Position numbers and translations under genes: made by a program | The notes under the pieces: generated by a model | The model's database searches: none | What the model saw: only the letters and a program-made list of their open reading frames with translations | What the model was told of the DNA's origin: nothing | Part shown: one piece after another, positions 14,194 through 23,524 of the stretch | How positions within the stretch are numbered: position 1 is the stretch's first letter | Layout of the letters: each line of letters opens with the position of its first letter | Assembly: GCF_008327685.1 (NCBI RefSeq) | Contig: NZ_BDDE01000015.1 | Location: 310,001 to 374,000, forward strand | Source of the DNA: Actinomadura sp. K4S16 | Lineage (GTDB): Bacteria > Actinomycetota > Actinomycetes > Streptosporangiales > Streptosporangiaceae | Length of the DNA stretch: 64,000 nt | Direction of reading: 5' to 3'

Positions 14194-16953
14194 TTGCGGC
14201 TGCCGGAGCATCTGGAGCTACTGCTCACCGACGAGCCGGTGCTCGACGTCTACTCGCACGGCCCGTGGCGCGTCCCGGACGGGCTGTTCGAGGAGATCTC
14301 GGCCCGGATCGACGGGCTGGCGGCCGACCCGCGGGCCGTGGAGCTGACCACCGACGAGCACAAGCTGCTGACGCTGCCGGCGTCGCTCGTCACCGCGGAG
14401 ATCTTCGGCATGCTGGCGTTCCTGCCGGGCGGCGGCGCGATCAAGGCGGGGTCGTGGTCGCAGCTCCCCGAGCGGCTGCTGCACCGCCACCTCGTGAACC
14501 CGGGCCCGCTCAGCGACCGCATGACCCGCTGGGACGCGCCCGGCGGCCGGTGGCGCCCGCCGGTCGACTGGCTCATCGAGGCGCCCGACCGGGCCCTGGC
14601 GATCGAGCTGGCCCGCGACTGCCTGTCGGTGCTGGAGGGCATCGAGCCGCTGGAGGAGCGGCGCAAGGCGCTGCTGCGCCTCTACGACGACCCGCCGGTC
14701 TGCGACGTGAACCTGCCCAAGATGGAGCTGCGCGAGCACTGGCACGCGCACGCCGGGGACGACATCGTCGCGGCGGTGCCCGAGCTGCTCGGCCCGGTCG
14801 GCTACCTGGAGTGGGTCTGCGCGGGGCTGACCGCGTCCTACGAGCACCTGGTCGAGGCGGCTCCGCGCGAGGAGGGCATCGAGGTCCACCTGGTCCAGCT
14901 GCTCCTGCAGGGCAGCATGGACCACGTCCCCGCCGAGCTCGCGGTCGCGCTCGGCGAGGACCGCTACGGCGAGCTGCTCCAGCGGTTCACCGCGGAGCGC
15001 CGCGGGTTCAAGCCGGGCGCGTGGCAGGAGCGGACGCGGGCGTGGCTCGTCCGGGCGCTCGTCGCGGGCGCCGCCGACGCGTGCCGCGGCTGGCTCGACA
15101 TGGCGATGCGGTTCGTCGCGATCGTGCAGGGCCTGCCGGGCGACCCGTGGTTCCCGAAGGCGGAGTGGATCCCGGTCGGCCAGTTCCAGACCGACCTGCG
15201 CCGCCTGTACGCGCCGCGCCGCCGCGTCGTGAACCCGCTCACCGAGACGCTGAAGAGCGTCCCCGCGGCGGGCGGCGCGGGCGCGGGGGCCGCCGCCGCG
15301 CGCTCGGAGATCGCCACGACGCTGGTCGAGCAGCCGGAGGTGACCGCGGCGCTGGACGAGCTGACCCGCGGCAGCGCGCCCGTCCGGCTGCTGATCAGCG
15401 GCCCGGACGGCACCGGCAAGCGCGACGCCGCCGAGGAGCTCGGCAGGGCGCTCGCGTTCGGCCGCGACCCGCACTGGGTCACCGACAACCTGTTCGCCGG
15501 GCAGCGCCTGTCGGACGCGGTCGCCAAGCTGCACGCCGACGCCCGCGACTGCGCCGGCGACCGGCTGCTCATCATCGAGGGCCTGGACGGGATCGTCGCC
15601 GACCCCGGCAACGGCGAGGCCCTGGCCGCCGAGCTGCACCGGCTCCTCGCCGTCCACCCCGACCTGAACGTGGTGGCGCTGTGCGACGCCGGCGGCGAGG
15701 AGCGGATCCGCGAGATCAACCCCGTCCTGCCGCAGCGGTTCCGGATCGCGCGCACCCGGCCGTTCACGGCGGCGGGCCACGCCGAGCTGTTCCGCCGCGC
15801 GCTGGACGCCCGCGGCGCCCGCGCCACCCGCCCGGCCGTCGAGGCGGCGGGCGCGCTGCTGGCCGCGACCCCGCCGATGCAGACGCTCCGCAACGCCCGC
15901 CTGGCGCCGCACCTCGCCGAGCAGGTCGTCGCCGCGGCGCGGGCCAAGCTCGACCCGGGCGCGCCGGGCGGCGAGCCGGTCATCCGCAAGCAGGACATCC
16001 CGGCCGCGCTCGACACCGCGCAGGCCGCCGGGAACCCGCTGGCCGAGCTGCGCGAGCTCACCGGCCTGGAGACCGTCAAGCACGAGATCGCGCTGCTCGT
16101 CGCGGGCACCCACGCGGCGCGGCTGCGCAGCGAGTCCGGCCTGCGGATCACGCCGCCGACCCGGCACATGGTGTTCACCGGCAACCCGGGCACCGGCAAG
16201 ACGATGGTGGCCCGGCTGCTCGGCCGCATCTACAAGCGGCTCGGCGTCCTGTCGTCCGGGCACCTGGTGGAGGCGTCCCGCGCCCACCTCGTCGGCGAGT
16301 ACATCGGGCAGACCGCGCCCCGGACGCGCCGGCTCGTGGAGCGCGCGGTCGGCGGCGTCCTGTTCATCGACGAGGCCTACACGCTGACGCAGTCGCCGCT
16401 GAAGGGCGACTACGGGCACGAGGCGATCGCCGAGCTGGTCAAGCTGATGGAGGACCACCGCGACGACCTCGTCGTGATCGTCGCGGGCTACGAGCAGGAG
16501 ATGGCCGAGTTCCTCGCCGCCAACCCCGGCCTGGACTCCCGGTTCCCCAAGCAGATCCACTTCCCCGACTACACCGACGACGAGCTGATCACCGTGTTCC
16601 GCCAGCTCGCCGCCGCCGACGGCTTCGAGCTGGCCCCCGGCACCGAGGACGTCCTGCACACGATGCTGCGCCGCGCGCCCCGCGGCCCGTCCTTCGGCAA
16701 CGGCCGCCTGATGCGCAACATGCTGGACGTGGCCGTCGCGAACCAGGCCGACCGCGTCGCCTCCGCCGCCGTCTCCTTCAGGAAGGACGCGGCGGCCGAG
16801 AACGGGGCCGCGGCCAAGAAGGGCGCCGGGGGCAAGGAGAAGGCCGGCGTCCAGGCCGCACTCCCCACGAAGGAGGAGCTGGTCACCCTGACCGCCGAGG
16901 ACCTCCCCCCGCTGCTGGAGCACCCCGAGGAGTTCTTCGGCCTCTACCTGTAG
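14194..16953 (+). CDS. Tandem AAA+ ATPase, CbxX/CfqX type
   Basis: A ~919-residue protein. Residues 1-370 are helical and unassigned. A first, degenerate AAA module has a P-loop GPDGTGK (403-409) and a Walker B-like LLIIEGLDGI. A second, canonical CbxX/CfqX module has GNPGTGKT (663-670), LFIDEAYTL with D726-E727, the pore/sensor stretch VVIVAGYEQEMAEFLAANPGLDSRF, and an arginine-finger region near RLMRNMLDVAV. Such ATPases act as cytosolic chaperones, including Rubisco activases and EccA-like type VII secretion partners, but no ESX gene is nearby. TTG 14194 is preferred because GGGGAG lies six bases upstream; an in-frame GTG at 14116 lacks a ribosome site. Substrate unknown. Confidence 0.85.
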   Translation: MRLPEHLELLLTDEPVLDVYSHGPWRVPDGLFEEISARIDGLAADPRAVELTTDEHKLLTLPASLVTAEIFGMLAFLPGGGAIKAGSWSQLPERLLHRHLVNPGPLSDRMTRWDAPGGRWRPPVDWLIEAPDRALAIELARDCLSVLEGIEPLEERRKALLRLYDDPPVCDVNLPKMELREHWHAHAGDDIVAAVPELLGPVGYLEWVCAGLTASYEHLVEAAPREEGIEVHLVQLLLQGSMDHVPAELAVALGEDRYGELLQRFTAERRGFKPGAWQERTRAWLVRALVAGAADACRGWLDMAMRFVAIVQGLPGDPWFPKAEWIPVGQFQTDLRRLYAPRRRVVNPLTETLKSVPAAGGAGAGAAAARSEIATTLVEQPEVTAALDELTRGSAPVRLLISGPDGTGKRDAAEELGRALAFGRDPHWVTDNLFAGQRLSDAVAKLHADARDCAGDRLLIIEGLDGIVADPGNGEALAAELHRLLAVHPDLNVVALCDAGGEERIREINPVLPQRFRIARTRPFTAAGHAELFRRALDARGARATRPAVEAAGALLAATPPMQTLRNARLAPHLAEQVVAAARAKLDPGAPGGEPVIRKQDIPAALDTAQAAGNPLAELRELTGLETVKHEIALLVAGTHAARLRSESGLRITPPTRHMVFTGNPGTGKTMVARLLGRIYKRLGVLSSGHLVEASRAHLVGEYIGQTAPRTRRLVERAVGGVLFIDEAYTLTQSPLKGDYGHEAIAELVKLMEDHRDDLVVIVAGYEQEMAEFLAANPGLDSRFPKQIHFPDYTDDELITVFRQLAAADGFELAPGTEDVLHTMLRRAPRGPSFGNGRLMRNMLDVAVANQADRVASAAVSFRKDAAAENGAAAKKGAGGKEKAGVQAALPTKEELVTLTAEDLPPLLEHPEEFFGLYL

Positions 16954-16998
16954 GCAAGGCCCCGCCTCACTTCGAGACAGGCCTGGGCGCGGCCCGGG

Positions 16999-18327
16999 TC
17001 AGGGGGCGAGGTGCTCGGCGGCGGCGAACAGGAGGCTCTCGCCGCCGCGGCGGGTGACGAGCTGCGCCCCGACCGGCAGGTCGACACCGCCGTCCGCCGG
17101 GACGGTCCCGGCGGGGACGGTCAGGGCGGGCAGGCCCAGCACGTTCCACGGCGAGGTGAGGCTGACCAGGAGCGCGGTGAGCGGCCCGAGCCCGACCTCG
17201 GCGGCCCCGATCCGCGGCGCGGGGATCGGCATGGTCGGCATGGCCAGCAGGTCGTAGCGGTCCAGCAGCCCGGCGATCTCCTCGGCGTACCGGTCCCGCT
17301 CGCGCAGCGCCCGGACGAGCCGCCAGCCCGGCATCCGGCCCGCCTCCTCCAGGCGGCCGAGCGTCGCCGGCTGGAACAGGCCGGGCGCCTCGGCGACGCG
17401 CTCGGCGTGCACGTCGTAGGCCTCGCTGTACTCGATCGCGAGGAACACCTGCCGGAGGCCGGCGAAGTCGATCCGCTCGGACGGCGCGTCCGGGAACAGG
17501 GCGCGGACGCGCCGCTCCACCTCGGGGTCGCACACCGGCGGCTCGATCCACGCGACGCGCCCGTACGGCGCGCCCCCGTCCGGGCCGCCGCTCGCGGACG
17601 GCCCGTCCACGCGGGAGGGGACGGCCACCGCCGGGCCGGTCAGCGCGTGGTAGGCGATGCGGCAGTCGTCGGCCGTGGCGGCGAGGACGCCCACGTGGTC
17701 GAGCGAGCGCGAGAGCGGGAACACGCCGTCCGCCGGGATGACGCCGTAGGGCGGCTTGAACCCGGCGATCCCGCAGAACGCGGACGGGATGCGCACCGAC
17801 CCGCCCGTGTCCGTGCCGATGGCCAGCGGGACCGTGCCGGAGGCGACCGCGACGGCGCTGCCGCTGCTGGACCCGCCGGACATCCGCTCCCGGTCGCGGG
17901 GGTTGCGGACCGCGCCGTTCACCGACACGTCGCCGCTGCCGCCGAACGCGAACTCCTGCGTCCCGGTCTTGCCGAGGATCACGGCGCCCGCGTCCCGCAG
18001 CATCCTCACGCAGGCCGCGTCGGTCTCCGCGACGTGCCCGGCGAAGTGCCCGGACCCCATCCCGGTGGGCAGCCCGGCGACGTCGATGATGTCCTTCACC
18101 GCGACCGGGACGCCGTGCAGCGGCCCCCGGTCGACGCCGGACGCCAGCTCCTCGTCGGCCCAGCGGGCGGCGGACTCGGCGCCCTCGGCGTCCAGGGTCG
18201 TGAAGGCGTTCAGGTCCTCGTCGACCGACTCCAGCGCCCGGGCGACCAGGCCCCGCGCCGACTCCCGGCCCGAGCGCAGGTCGCGCCCGATGCCGGTCAG
18301 CGTCCGTCCGGTGAAGAACCCGCCCAT
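16999..18327 (-). CDS. Amidase (amidase signature family)
   Basis: A 442-residue amidase-signature hydrolase with the Ser-cisSer-Lys triad. K78 is in VAVKDIID, the cis-serine in GGSSSGS (151-157), and the nucleophile S177 in GTDTGGS. It cleaves carboxamides to acid and ammonia and is probably cytosolic, since there is no signal peptide. The ATG at 18327 has AAGGAGG at ideal spacing. The C-terminal half ends PADGGVDLPVGAQLVTRRGGESLLFAAAEHL, as in short AtzF/indoleacetamide-hydrolase-like amidases. It lacks GatCAB partners, so a glutamyl-tRNA amidotransferase role is unlikely. It converges on the AAA ATPase gene with 45 bases between. Substrate cannot be predicted. Confidence 0.9.
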   Translation of the reverse strand: MGGFFTGRTLTGIGRDLRSGRESARGLVARALESVDEDLNAFTTLDAEGAESAARWADEELASGVDRGPLHGVPVAVKDIIDVAGLPTGMGSGHFAGHVAETDAACVRMLRDAGAVILGKTGTQEFAFGGSGDVSVNGAVRNPRDRERMSGGSSSGSAVAVASGTVPLAIGTDTGGSVRIPSAFCGIAGFKPPYGVIPADGVFPLSRSLDHVGVLAATADDCRIAYHALTGPAVAVPSRVDGPSASGGPDGGAPYGRVAWIEPPVCDPEVERRVRALFPDAPSERIDFAGLRQVFLAIEYSEAYDVHAERVAEAPGLFQPATLGRLEEAGRMPGWRLVRALRERDRYAEEIAGLLDRYDLLAMPTMPIPAPRIGAAEVGLGPLTALLVSLTSPWNVLGLPALTVPAGTVPADGGVDLPVGAQLVTRRGGESLLFAAAEHLAP

Positions 18328-18821
18328 TCCGCCTCCTTGCCGGTTACCTGTACCGATCTGCGTAGCATCTCAGACCGCACCGGCCCCTCCGGCCCCTCCG
18401 GCGGCCCCCGCCGGCGGGGCCGCGATCGGGCGCTCCGTCACCATTTGATCACTCATTGTCGACCGCTCGTCGCAGGCGGCCCGCCGCTTGTCGACCGCGC
18501 TCCGGGAACCGTGCACCTACGCACGGGTAGGCGGCAGGCTTCATCGCACCCAGTGGTCCCGCCGGTTCGCTGGGGGGCGGGGCGGAGGCCGGGCGCCGGC
18601 TCGCACGGCAGGCCGCCCCTGTAACCGGCGACGTTCACATCCAGGTGGGGGGAACGAGGTCACGGCCGAGCGCCGTGGCCTCGTTGTCGTTCCGGCCTTC
18701 CGGGACGTTCGGCCCTAGGCCCGCGGGCAAAGGGCTGATGGGCTCTCCATGACGGTTGAGAACCCCGTTCGTGGGGACGGGATGTCCTCAGGGCGGTCAC
18801 GAGCACCCGGAGGACGCGCAA
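18328..18821. other. 494-bp intergenic region upstream of the phosphoketolase operon
   Basis: No credible gene. It holds two copies of TTGTCGACCGC near 18454 and 18488, and a 14-base inverted repeat with one wobble (18653-18666 and 18672-18685). A GGGACGTTCGGCCC box (18702-18715) recalls the GGGAC/GTCCC hypoxia boxes of DevR/OsdR regulators. The phosphoketolase ribosome-binding site CCGGAGGA lies at the end. The long leader suggests regulated transcription. Confidence 0.5.
18653..18685 (+). promoter_or_regulatory. Hairpin in the phosphoketolase leader
   Basis: AACGAGGTCACGGC pairs with GCCGTGGCCTCGTT (one G-T wobble) around a 5-base loop, 137 bases before the phosphoketolase start. No U-tract follows. 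It could be a leader structure or a dyad operator. Confidence 0.45.
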
Positions 18822-21182
18822 ATGACCCAGTCGGTCACCCTGAGCGATGACGAACTGCGAGAGATCAACGCGTACTGGCGGGCGGCGAACTACCTGTCGG
18901 TCGGGCAGATCTACCTCCTCGACAACCCGCTGCTCCGCGAGCCCCTCGAACGGCGGGACCTCAAGCCCCGGCTCCTCGGGCACTGGGGCACCACGCCGGG
19001 GCTGAACTTCTGCTACGCGCACCTCAACCGCGTGATCAAGGCGCGCGACCTCGACATGATCTACGTCATGGGCCCGGGGCACGGCGGGCCGGCGGCGGTC
19101 GCCAACGCGTGGCTCGAAGGCACCTACAGCGAGGTGTACCCGGAGGTGTCGCAGGACGAGGCGGGCATGCGGCGGCTGTTCCGGCAGTTCTCCTTCCCCG
19201 GCGGCATCCCGAGCCACGTCGCGCCGGAGACGCCCGGCTCCATCCACGAGGGCGGCGAGCTCGGCTACTCCCTCGCCCACGCGTTCGGCGCCGCGTTCGA
19301 CAACCCCGACCTCGTCGTTGCGTGCATCGTCGGGGACGGCGAGGCGGAGACGGGGCCGCTGGCGGCGAGCTGGCACTCCACCAAGTTCCTCGACCCGGTG
19401 CGCGACGGCGCCGTCCTCCCGATCCTGCACCTCAACGGCTACAAGATCGCCAACCCGACGGTGCTGGCCCGGATCCCTGAGGAGGAGCTCGTCCAGCTAC
19501 TGGACGGGTACGGCTACCGCCCGGTCCTGGTGAGCGGGGACGAGCCCGCGTCGATGCACCGCAAGATGGCCGCCGCCCTCGACCAGGCCCTCGACGAGAT
19601 CGCCGACATCCAGCGCGGCGCCCGCGAGGGGCGGGCGACCGAGCGGCGCCGCTGGCCCATGATCGTCCTGCGGTCCCCCAAGGGCTGGACGGGCCCGAAG
19701 GAGGTGGACGGCCTGCCGGTCGAGAACACCTGGCGGGCCCACCAGGTGCCGCTCGCCGGCGTGTGCGAGGACGCCGGGCACCGCGCGCAGCTGGAGGAGT
19801 GGCTGCGCTCCTACCGCCCGGAGGAGCTGTTCGACGAGGACGGCCGCCCGGTCGCCGCGCTGCGGGCCCTCGCGCCCGAGGGCGAGCGGCGGATGAGCGC
19901 GAACCCGCACGCCAACGGCGGGCTGCTGCTCAAGCCGCTGACGCTGCCCGACTTCCGCGAGTACGCCGTGGAGGTCGGCAAGCCCGGCACCGTCACCACC
20001 GAGCCCACCCGGCGCCTCGGGACCTTCCTGCGCGACGTCGTGCGGGCCAACCCGGACAACTTCCGGATCATGGGCGCGGACGAGACGGCGTCCAACCGGC
20101 TCGGGGACGTGTTCCAGGCCACCGACCGCGTCTTCGAGGGCGAGCTGCTGCCGACCGACGAGCACCAGTCGCCGTCCGGCCAGGTGATGGAGGTGCTGAG
20201 CGAGCACCTGTGCCAGGGCTGGCTGGAGGGCTACCTCCTCACCGGGCGGCACGGGCTTTTCAACAGCTACGAGGCGTTCGTGCACATCGTCGACGCGATG
20301 TTCAACCAGCACGCGAAGTGGCTGAAGGTCACCCGCGGCCTGCCGTGGCGGCGGCCGATCGCGTCGCTGAACTACCTGCTGTCGTCGCACGTGTGGCGGC
20401 AGGACCACAACGGCTTCACCCACCAGGACCCCGGCTTCCTCGACGTCGTGCTGAACAAGAAGCCCGAGATCGTCCGGGTGTACCTGCCGCCGGACGCGAA
20501 CACGCTGCTGTCGGTCGGGGACCACTGCCTGCGCTCCCGCGACTACGTCAACGTGATCGTGGCCGGGAAGCAGCCCGCGCTGAACTGGCTGCCGATGGAC
20601 GCCGCGATCGCGCACTGCACCCGCGGCATCGGCATCTGGGAGTGGGCCTCCACCGACGGCGGCGAGGACCCCGACGTGGTGCTCGCCTGCGCGGGCGACA
20701 TCCCGACGCTGGAGACGCTCGCGGCCGTCGACCTGCTCCGGCAACTGTTCCCCGAACTGCGCGTCCGGGTCGTGAACGTCGTCGACCTGATGCGGCTCCA
20801 GCCGGACAGCGAGCACCCCCACGGCCTGTCGGACCGCGAGTACGACACCCTGTTCACCAGGGACAAGCCCGTCATCTTCGCCTTCCACGGCTACCCGTAC
20901 CTCATCCACCGCCTCACCTACCGGCGCGCGGGCCACGGCAACCTGCACGTGCGCGGCTACAAGGAGGAGGGGACGACGACCACGCCGTTCGACATGGTCA
21001 TGCTGAACGACCTGGACCGGTTCCACCTCGTCATGGACGTCATCGACCGGGTCCCGCAGCTCGGCGCCCGCGTCGCCCACATCCGGCAGCGGATGGCCGA
21101 CCAGCGCCTCTTCCTGCGCTCCTACACGCGCGAGCACGGCGAGGACGCGCCCGAGGTCAGCGACTGGACGTGGCCCTACTGA
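18822..21182 (+). CDS. xfp: Xylulose-5-phosphate/fructose-6-phosphate phosphoketolase
   Basis: A 786-residue TPP-dependent enzyme that cleaves xylulose-5-P or fructose-6-P with phosphate into acetyl-phosphate plus glyceraldehyde-3-P or erythrose-4-P. Family stretches are AANYLSVGQIYLLDNPLL, LLGHWGTTPGLNFCYAHLNR, MGPGHGGPAAVANAWLEG, SFPGGIPSHVAPETPGSIHEGGELGYSL, GDGEAETGPLA (171-181, TPP/Mg site) and LNGYKIANPTV. The C-terminal transketolase-like domain includes DPGFLDVVLNKK and VRVYLPPDANTLL-like sequence. The ATG at 18822 follows GGAGGA. It overlaps acetate kinase by one base (TGATG), giving a two-step route from sugar phosphate to acetate with ATP gain. The product is cytosolic. Confidence 0.96.
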   Translation: MTQSVTLSDDELREINAYWRAANYLSVGQIYLLDNPLLREPLERRDLKPRLLGHWGTTPGLNFCYAHLNRVIKARDLDMIYVMGPGHGGPAAVANAWLEGTYSEVYPEVSQDEAGMRRLFRQFSFPGGIPSHVAPETPGSIHEGGELGYSLAHAFGAAFDNPDLVVACIVGDGEAETGPLAASWHSTKFLDPVRDGAVLPILHLNGYKIANPTVLARIPEEELVQLLDGYGYRPVLVSGDEPASMHRKMAAALDQALDEIADIQRGAREGRATERRRWPMIVLRSPKGWTGPKEVDGLPVENTWRAHQVPLAGVCEDAGHRAQLEEWLRSYRPEELFDEDGRPVAALRALAPEGERRMSANPHANGGLLLKPLTLPDFREYAVEVGKPGTVTTEPTRRLGTFLRDVVRANPDNFRIMGADETASNRLGDVFQATDRVFEGELLPTDEHQSPSGQVMEVLSEHLCQGWLEGYLLTGRHGLFNSYEAFVHIVDAMFNQHAKWLKVTRGLPWRRPIASLNYLLSSHVWRQDHNGFTHQDPGFLDVVLNKKPEIVRVYLPPDANTLLSVGDHCLRSRDYVNVIVAGKQPALNWLPMDAAIAHCTRGIGIWEWASTDGGEDPDVVLACAGDIPTLETLAAVDLLRQLFPELRVRVVNVVDLMRLQPDSEHPHGLSDREYDTLFTRDKPVIFAFHGYPYLIHRLTYRRAGHGNLHVRGYKEEGTTTTPFDMVMLNDLDRFHLVMDVIDRVPQLGARVAHIRQRMADQRLFLRSYTREHGEDAPEVSDWTWPY

Positions 21183-22282
21183 TGCGGGTCCTGACGGTCA
21201 ACCCCGGGTCGAGCAGCCTGAAGGTGAGCCTGCTCGACGCCGACGACACGGTCCTCGCCGAGGACTCCGGCGGCGGCCACGAGATGGCCGGGCTGGTCGC
21301 GGACATGCCCCGGCCGGACGCCATCGGCGTCCGGTTCGTCCACGGCGGTACCGACTTCACCGAACCGGTGCGCGTCGACGGGAAGGCCGCCGAGCGGCTC
21401 CGCGAGCTCGCCGACCTCGCGCCGCTGCACCAGCCCGCCTCCCTGCACGCCCTGGACGAGATCACCGGCGTGCTGCCGGACGTCCCGGCCGTGGCGTGCT
21501 TCGACACCGCGTTCCACGCCACGCTGCCGGAGGCGGCCGCGGCCTACGCGCTCCCCCGGGAGTGGGTCGAACGGTTCGGCCTGCGCCGCTACGGCTTCCA
21601 CGGCCTGTCGTTCTCCTACGCCGTGCGGCGCGCCGCCGAGATGCTCGGCACGGACCCGGCCGCGCCGCGGATGGTGGTGTGCCACCTGGGGGCCGGCGCG
21701 TCCCTGTGCGCGGTGGCCGGAGGCCGGTCGGTCGACACCACGATGGGGTTCACGCCGCTCGAAGGGCTGGTCATGGCGTCCCGGGCAGGAAGCATCGACC
21801 CCGGCATCCCGCTGTGGCTGATCAAGCACGGGGTGCCGGCGGCGGAGGTGGGCGACGCGCTCGAACGCAGCTCCGGGCTGCGCGGCCTGACCGGCACCGG
21901 CGACATGCGGCGGGTCCGCGAGCGGGCCGCCGAGGGCGACCCGGCCGCCCTCGGCGGCCTCGACGTCTACCACCACCGCCTCCGCGCCTGCGCCGCCGCG
22001 ATGACCGCCTCCCTCGGCGGGCTCGACGTGCTCGTCTTCACCGGCGGGATCGGCGAGCACGATCCGGCGGTCCGCGCGCGGCTGGCCGAGGACCTCGCGT
22101 ACCTCGGGACCTCCGTCGACCCCGGCCGCAACGCCGCCGCGGACGGCGACACCGACGTCACCGCGGACGGCGCCGCCGTCCGGACGCTCGTGGTGGCGGC
22201 CCGCGAGGACCTGGAGATCGCCGACGGTGTCCGGAGGTGCCTCGGGAACGATTCCTGCCAGGACCGGCGGGTTAGTACATAA
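21182..22282 (+). CDS. ackA: Acetate kinase
   Basis: A 366-residue ASKHA-fold kinase that converts acetyl-phosphate plus ADP to acetate plus ATP. It begins MRVLTVNPGSSSLKVSLLD, the family signature, and contains GVRFVHGG, CFDTAFH, YGFHGLS, VVCHLGAGASLCAV, DTTMGFTPLEGLVMASRAGSIDPG and VFTGGIGEHDPAVR. It is slightly shorter than the usual ~400 residues because of a compact N-terminal half. It is translationally coupled to the phosphoketolase by a TGATG overlap, so acetyl-phosphate made there is directly used. Its stop is three bases from the next start, so the signalling genes downstream may be co-transcribed in part. Confidence 0.95.
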   Translation: MRVLTVNPGSSSLKVSLLDADDTVLAEDSGGGHEMAGLVADMPRPDAIGVRFVHGGTDFTEPVRVDGKAAERLRELADLAPLHQPASLHALDEITGVLPDVPAVACFDTAFHATLPEAAAAYALPREWVERFGLRRYGFHGLSFSYAVRRAAEMLGTDPAAPRMVVCHLGAGASLCAVAGGRSVDTTMGFTPLEGLVMASRAGSIDPGIPLWLIKHGVPAAEVGDALERSSGLRGLTGTGDMRRVRERAAEGDPAALGGLDVYHHRLRACAAAMTASLGGLDVLVFTGGIGEHDPAVRARLAEDLAYLGTSVDPGRNAAADGDTDVTADGAAVRTLVVAAREDLEIADGVRRCLGNDSCQDRRVST

Positions 22283-22285
22283 GGT

Positions 22286-23524
22286 GTGAAGGTGGAGAAG
22301 ACGGCGGGCGCTACGGAGGGCGCGAACCGCAGGCTGGCGAACATCCAGGCGATCACCGACGAGGCGTTCGCCCAGATGGACGTGGACGAACTGCTCGACA
22401 CCCTCCTCGACCGCGTCCGCGCCGTCCTCGGCGTGGACACCGCCGTCGTCCTGCTCCTGGACCGCGAGGAGCGCTTCCTCGTGGCGACCGCCGCGAAGGG
22501 CATCGAGGAGGAGGTCGCCCAGGCCGCCCACGTCCCGGTCGGCGAGGGGTTCGCGGGGCGCGTCGCCGCCGAGCGCCGGCCGGTCTACATCCCGGACGTC
22601 CCGAGCGCCGGCGTGTTCAACCCGCTGCTCGTCGAGCGGGGCCTGCAGTCGCTGCTGGGCGTCCCGCTCGTCGGCGCCGGAAGGCTGGTCGGCGTCATGC
22701 ACGTCGGGACGCTCGCCCACCGCCGGTTCACCTCCGAGGAGACCGAGTTCCTCCAGCTCGCGGGCTCCCGCGCCGCGCAGGCGGTGCAGTCCGTGCTCAG
22801 CCGCTCCGAACACGCCGGCGCGCTGGAGCTGCAGCGCAGCCTGATCCCGGGCGCGCCGCCGGACGTCCCCGGGTTCGAGATGGCCGCCCGCTACCGTCCC
22901 GGCAAGGCGATCGTCGGCGGGGACTGGTACGACGTGTTCACGCTCCCGTCCGGGGAGATCGGCATCGTGATCGGGGACGTGGCGGGCAACGGGCTCCCGG
23001 CGGCCGTCGTCATGGGCCGGATGCGCAGCGCGCTGCGCGCGTACGCGCTCGACAACGACGATCCGGCCGAGGTGCTGCGCAAGCTCAACCGGAAGATGCT
23101 GCACTTCGAGCCCGAGGCGACGGCGACCGTGCTGTACGCGGTCGCCGACCGCGGCGGGGGCCGGATCCGGCTGTCGTCGGCCGGCCACCCTCCGCCCGTC
23201 CTCGCGCCGCCGGACGGCCCGGCGGAGCCCGTCGACATGAAGTTCGACGTCCTGATCGGCCTGGGCGAGGACATCCCCCGGCGGACCAGGACCATCGACG
23301 TCCCGCCGGGCGCCCTGCTCTGCTTCTACACCGACGGCCTCATCGAGCGGCGGGACGACTCGATCCTCAACGGCGTCGCCCGGCTGTGCCGGGCGGTCCA
23401 CGCCGGTCCGCCGGAGGCGGTCGGCGCGGCGGTGATGTCGGCGCTGATCGGCCGCGAGGCGGCGCCGGACGACGTCGCCCTCCTGCTCATGCGCCGCGTC
23501 CCGCAGGACCCCCGGGATGGCTGA
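22286..23524 (+). CDS. GAF domain-containing SpoIIE-type protein phosphatase
   Basis: A 412-residue cytosolic signalling protein with an N-terminal GAF sensor domain (about 25-165) and a PP2C-like SpoIIE/RsbU phosphatase domain (about 185-405). Phosphatase metal sites are visible in IVGGDWYDVF and IGDVAGNGLPAAVVMGRM, and the terminal APDDVALLLMR carries the last acidic pair. Such enzymes dephosphorylate anti-anti-sigma proteins and release sigma factors. It starts with GTG three bases after ackA, with TACATA at 22276-22281 as a possible -10. It overlaps the sigma-factor gene by 8 bases, so a phosphatase-sigma partnership is likely. The GAF ligand is unknown. Confidence 0.92.
   Translation: MKVEKTAGATEGANRRLANIQAITDEAFAQMDVDELLDTLLDRVRAVLGVDTAVVLLLDREERFLVATAAKGIEEEVAQAAHVPVGEGFAGRVAAERRPVYIPDVPSAGVFNPLLVERGLQSLLGVPLVGAGRLVGVMHVGTLAHRRFTSEETEFLQLAGSRAAQAVQSVLSRSEHAGALELQRSLIPGAPPDVPGFEMAARYRPGKAIVGGDWYDVFTLPSGEIGIVIGDVAGNGLPAAVVMGRMRSALRAYALDNDDPAEVLRKLNRKMLHFEPEATATVLYAVADRGGGRIRLSSAGHPPPVLAPPDGPAEPVDMKFDVLIGLGEDIPRRTRTIDVPPGALLCFYTDGLIERRDDSILNGVARLCRAVHAGPPEAVGAAVMSALIGREAAPDDVALLLMRRVPQDPRDG

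Noticed and set aside
14194..16953. AAA ATPase as part of a type VII secretion locus
   Set aside because: No EccB/C/D/E, MycP or WxG100 genes are present on either side, so only the ATPase family can be stated.
16999..18327. Amidase as GatA subunit of the tRNA amidotransferase
   Set aside because: No gatB or gatC neighbour is present and the protein has the length and ending of a stand-alone amidase.
18702..18715. Firm assignment of a DevR/OsdR site
   Set aside because: Only one GGGAC-type word is present and the dyad is imperfect, so it is reported only as a weak candidate.
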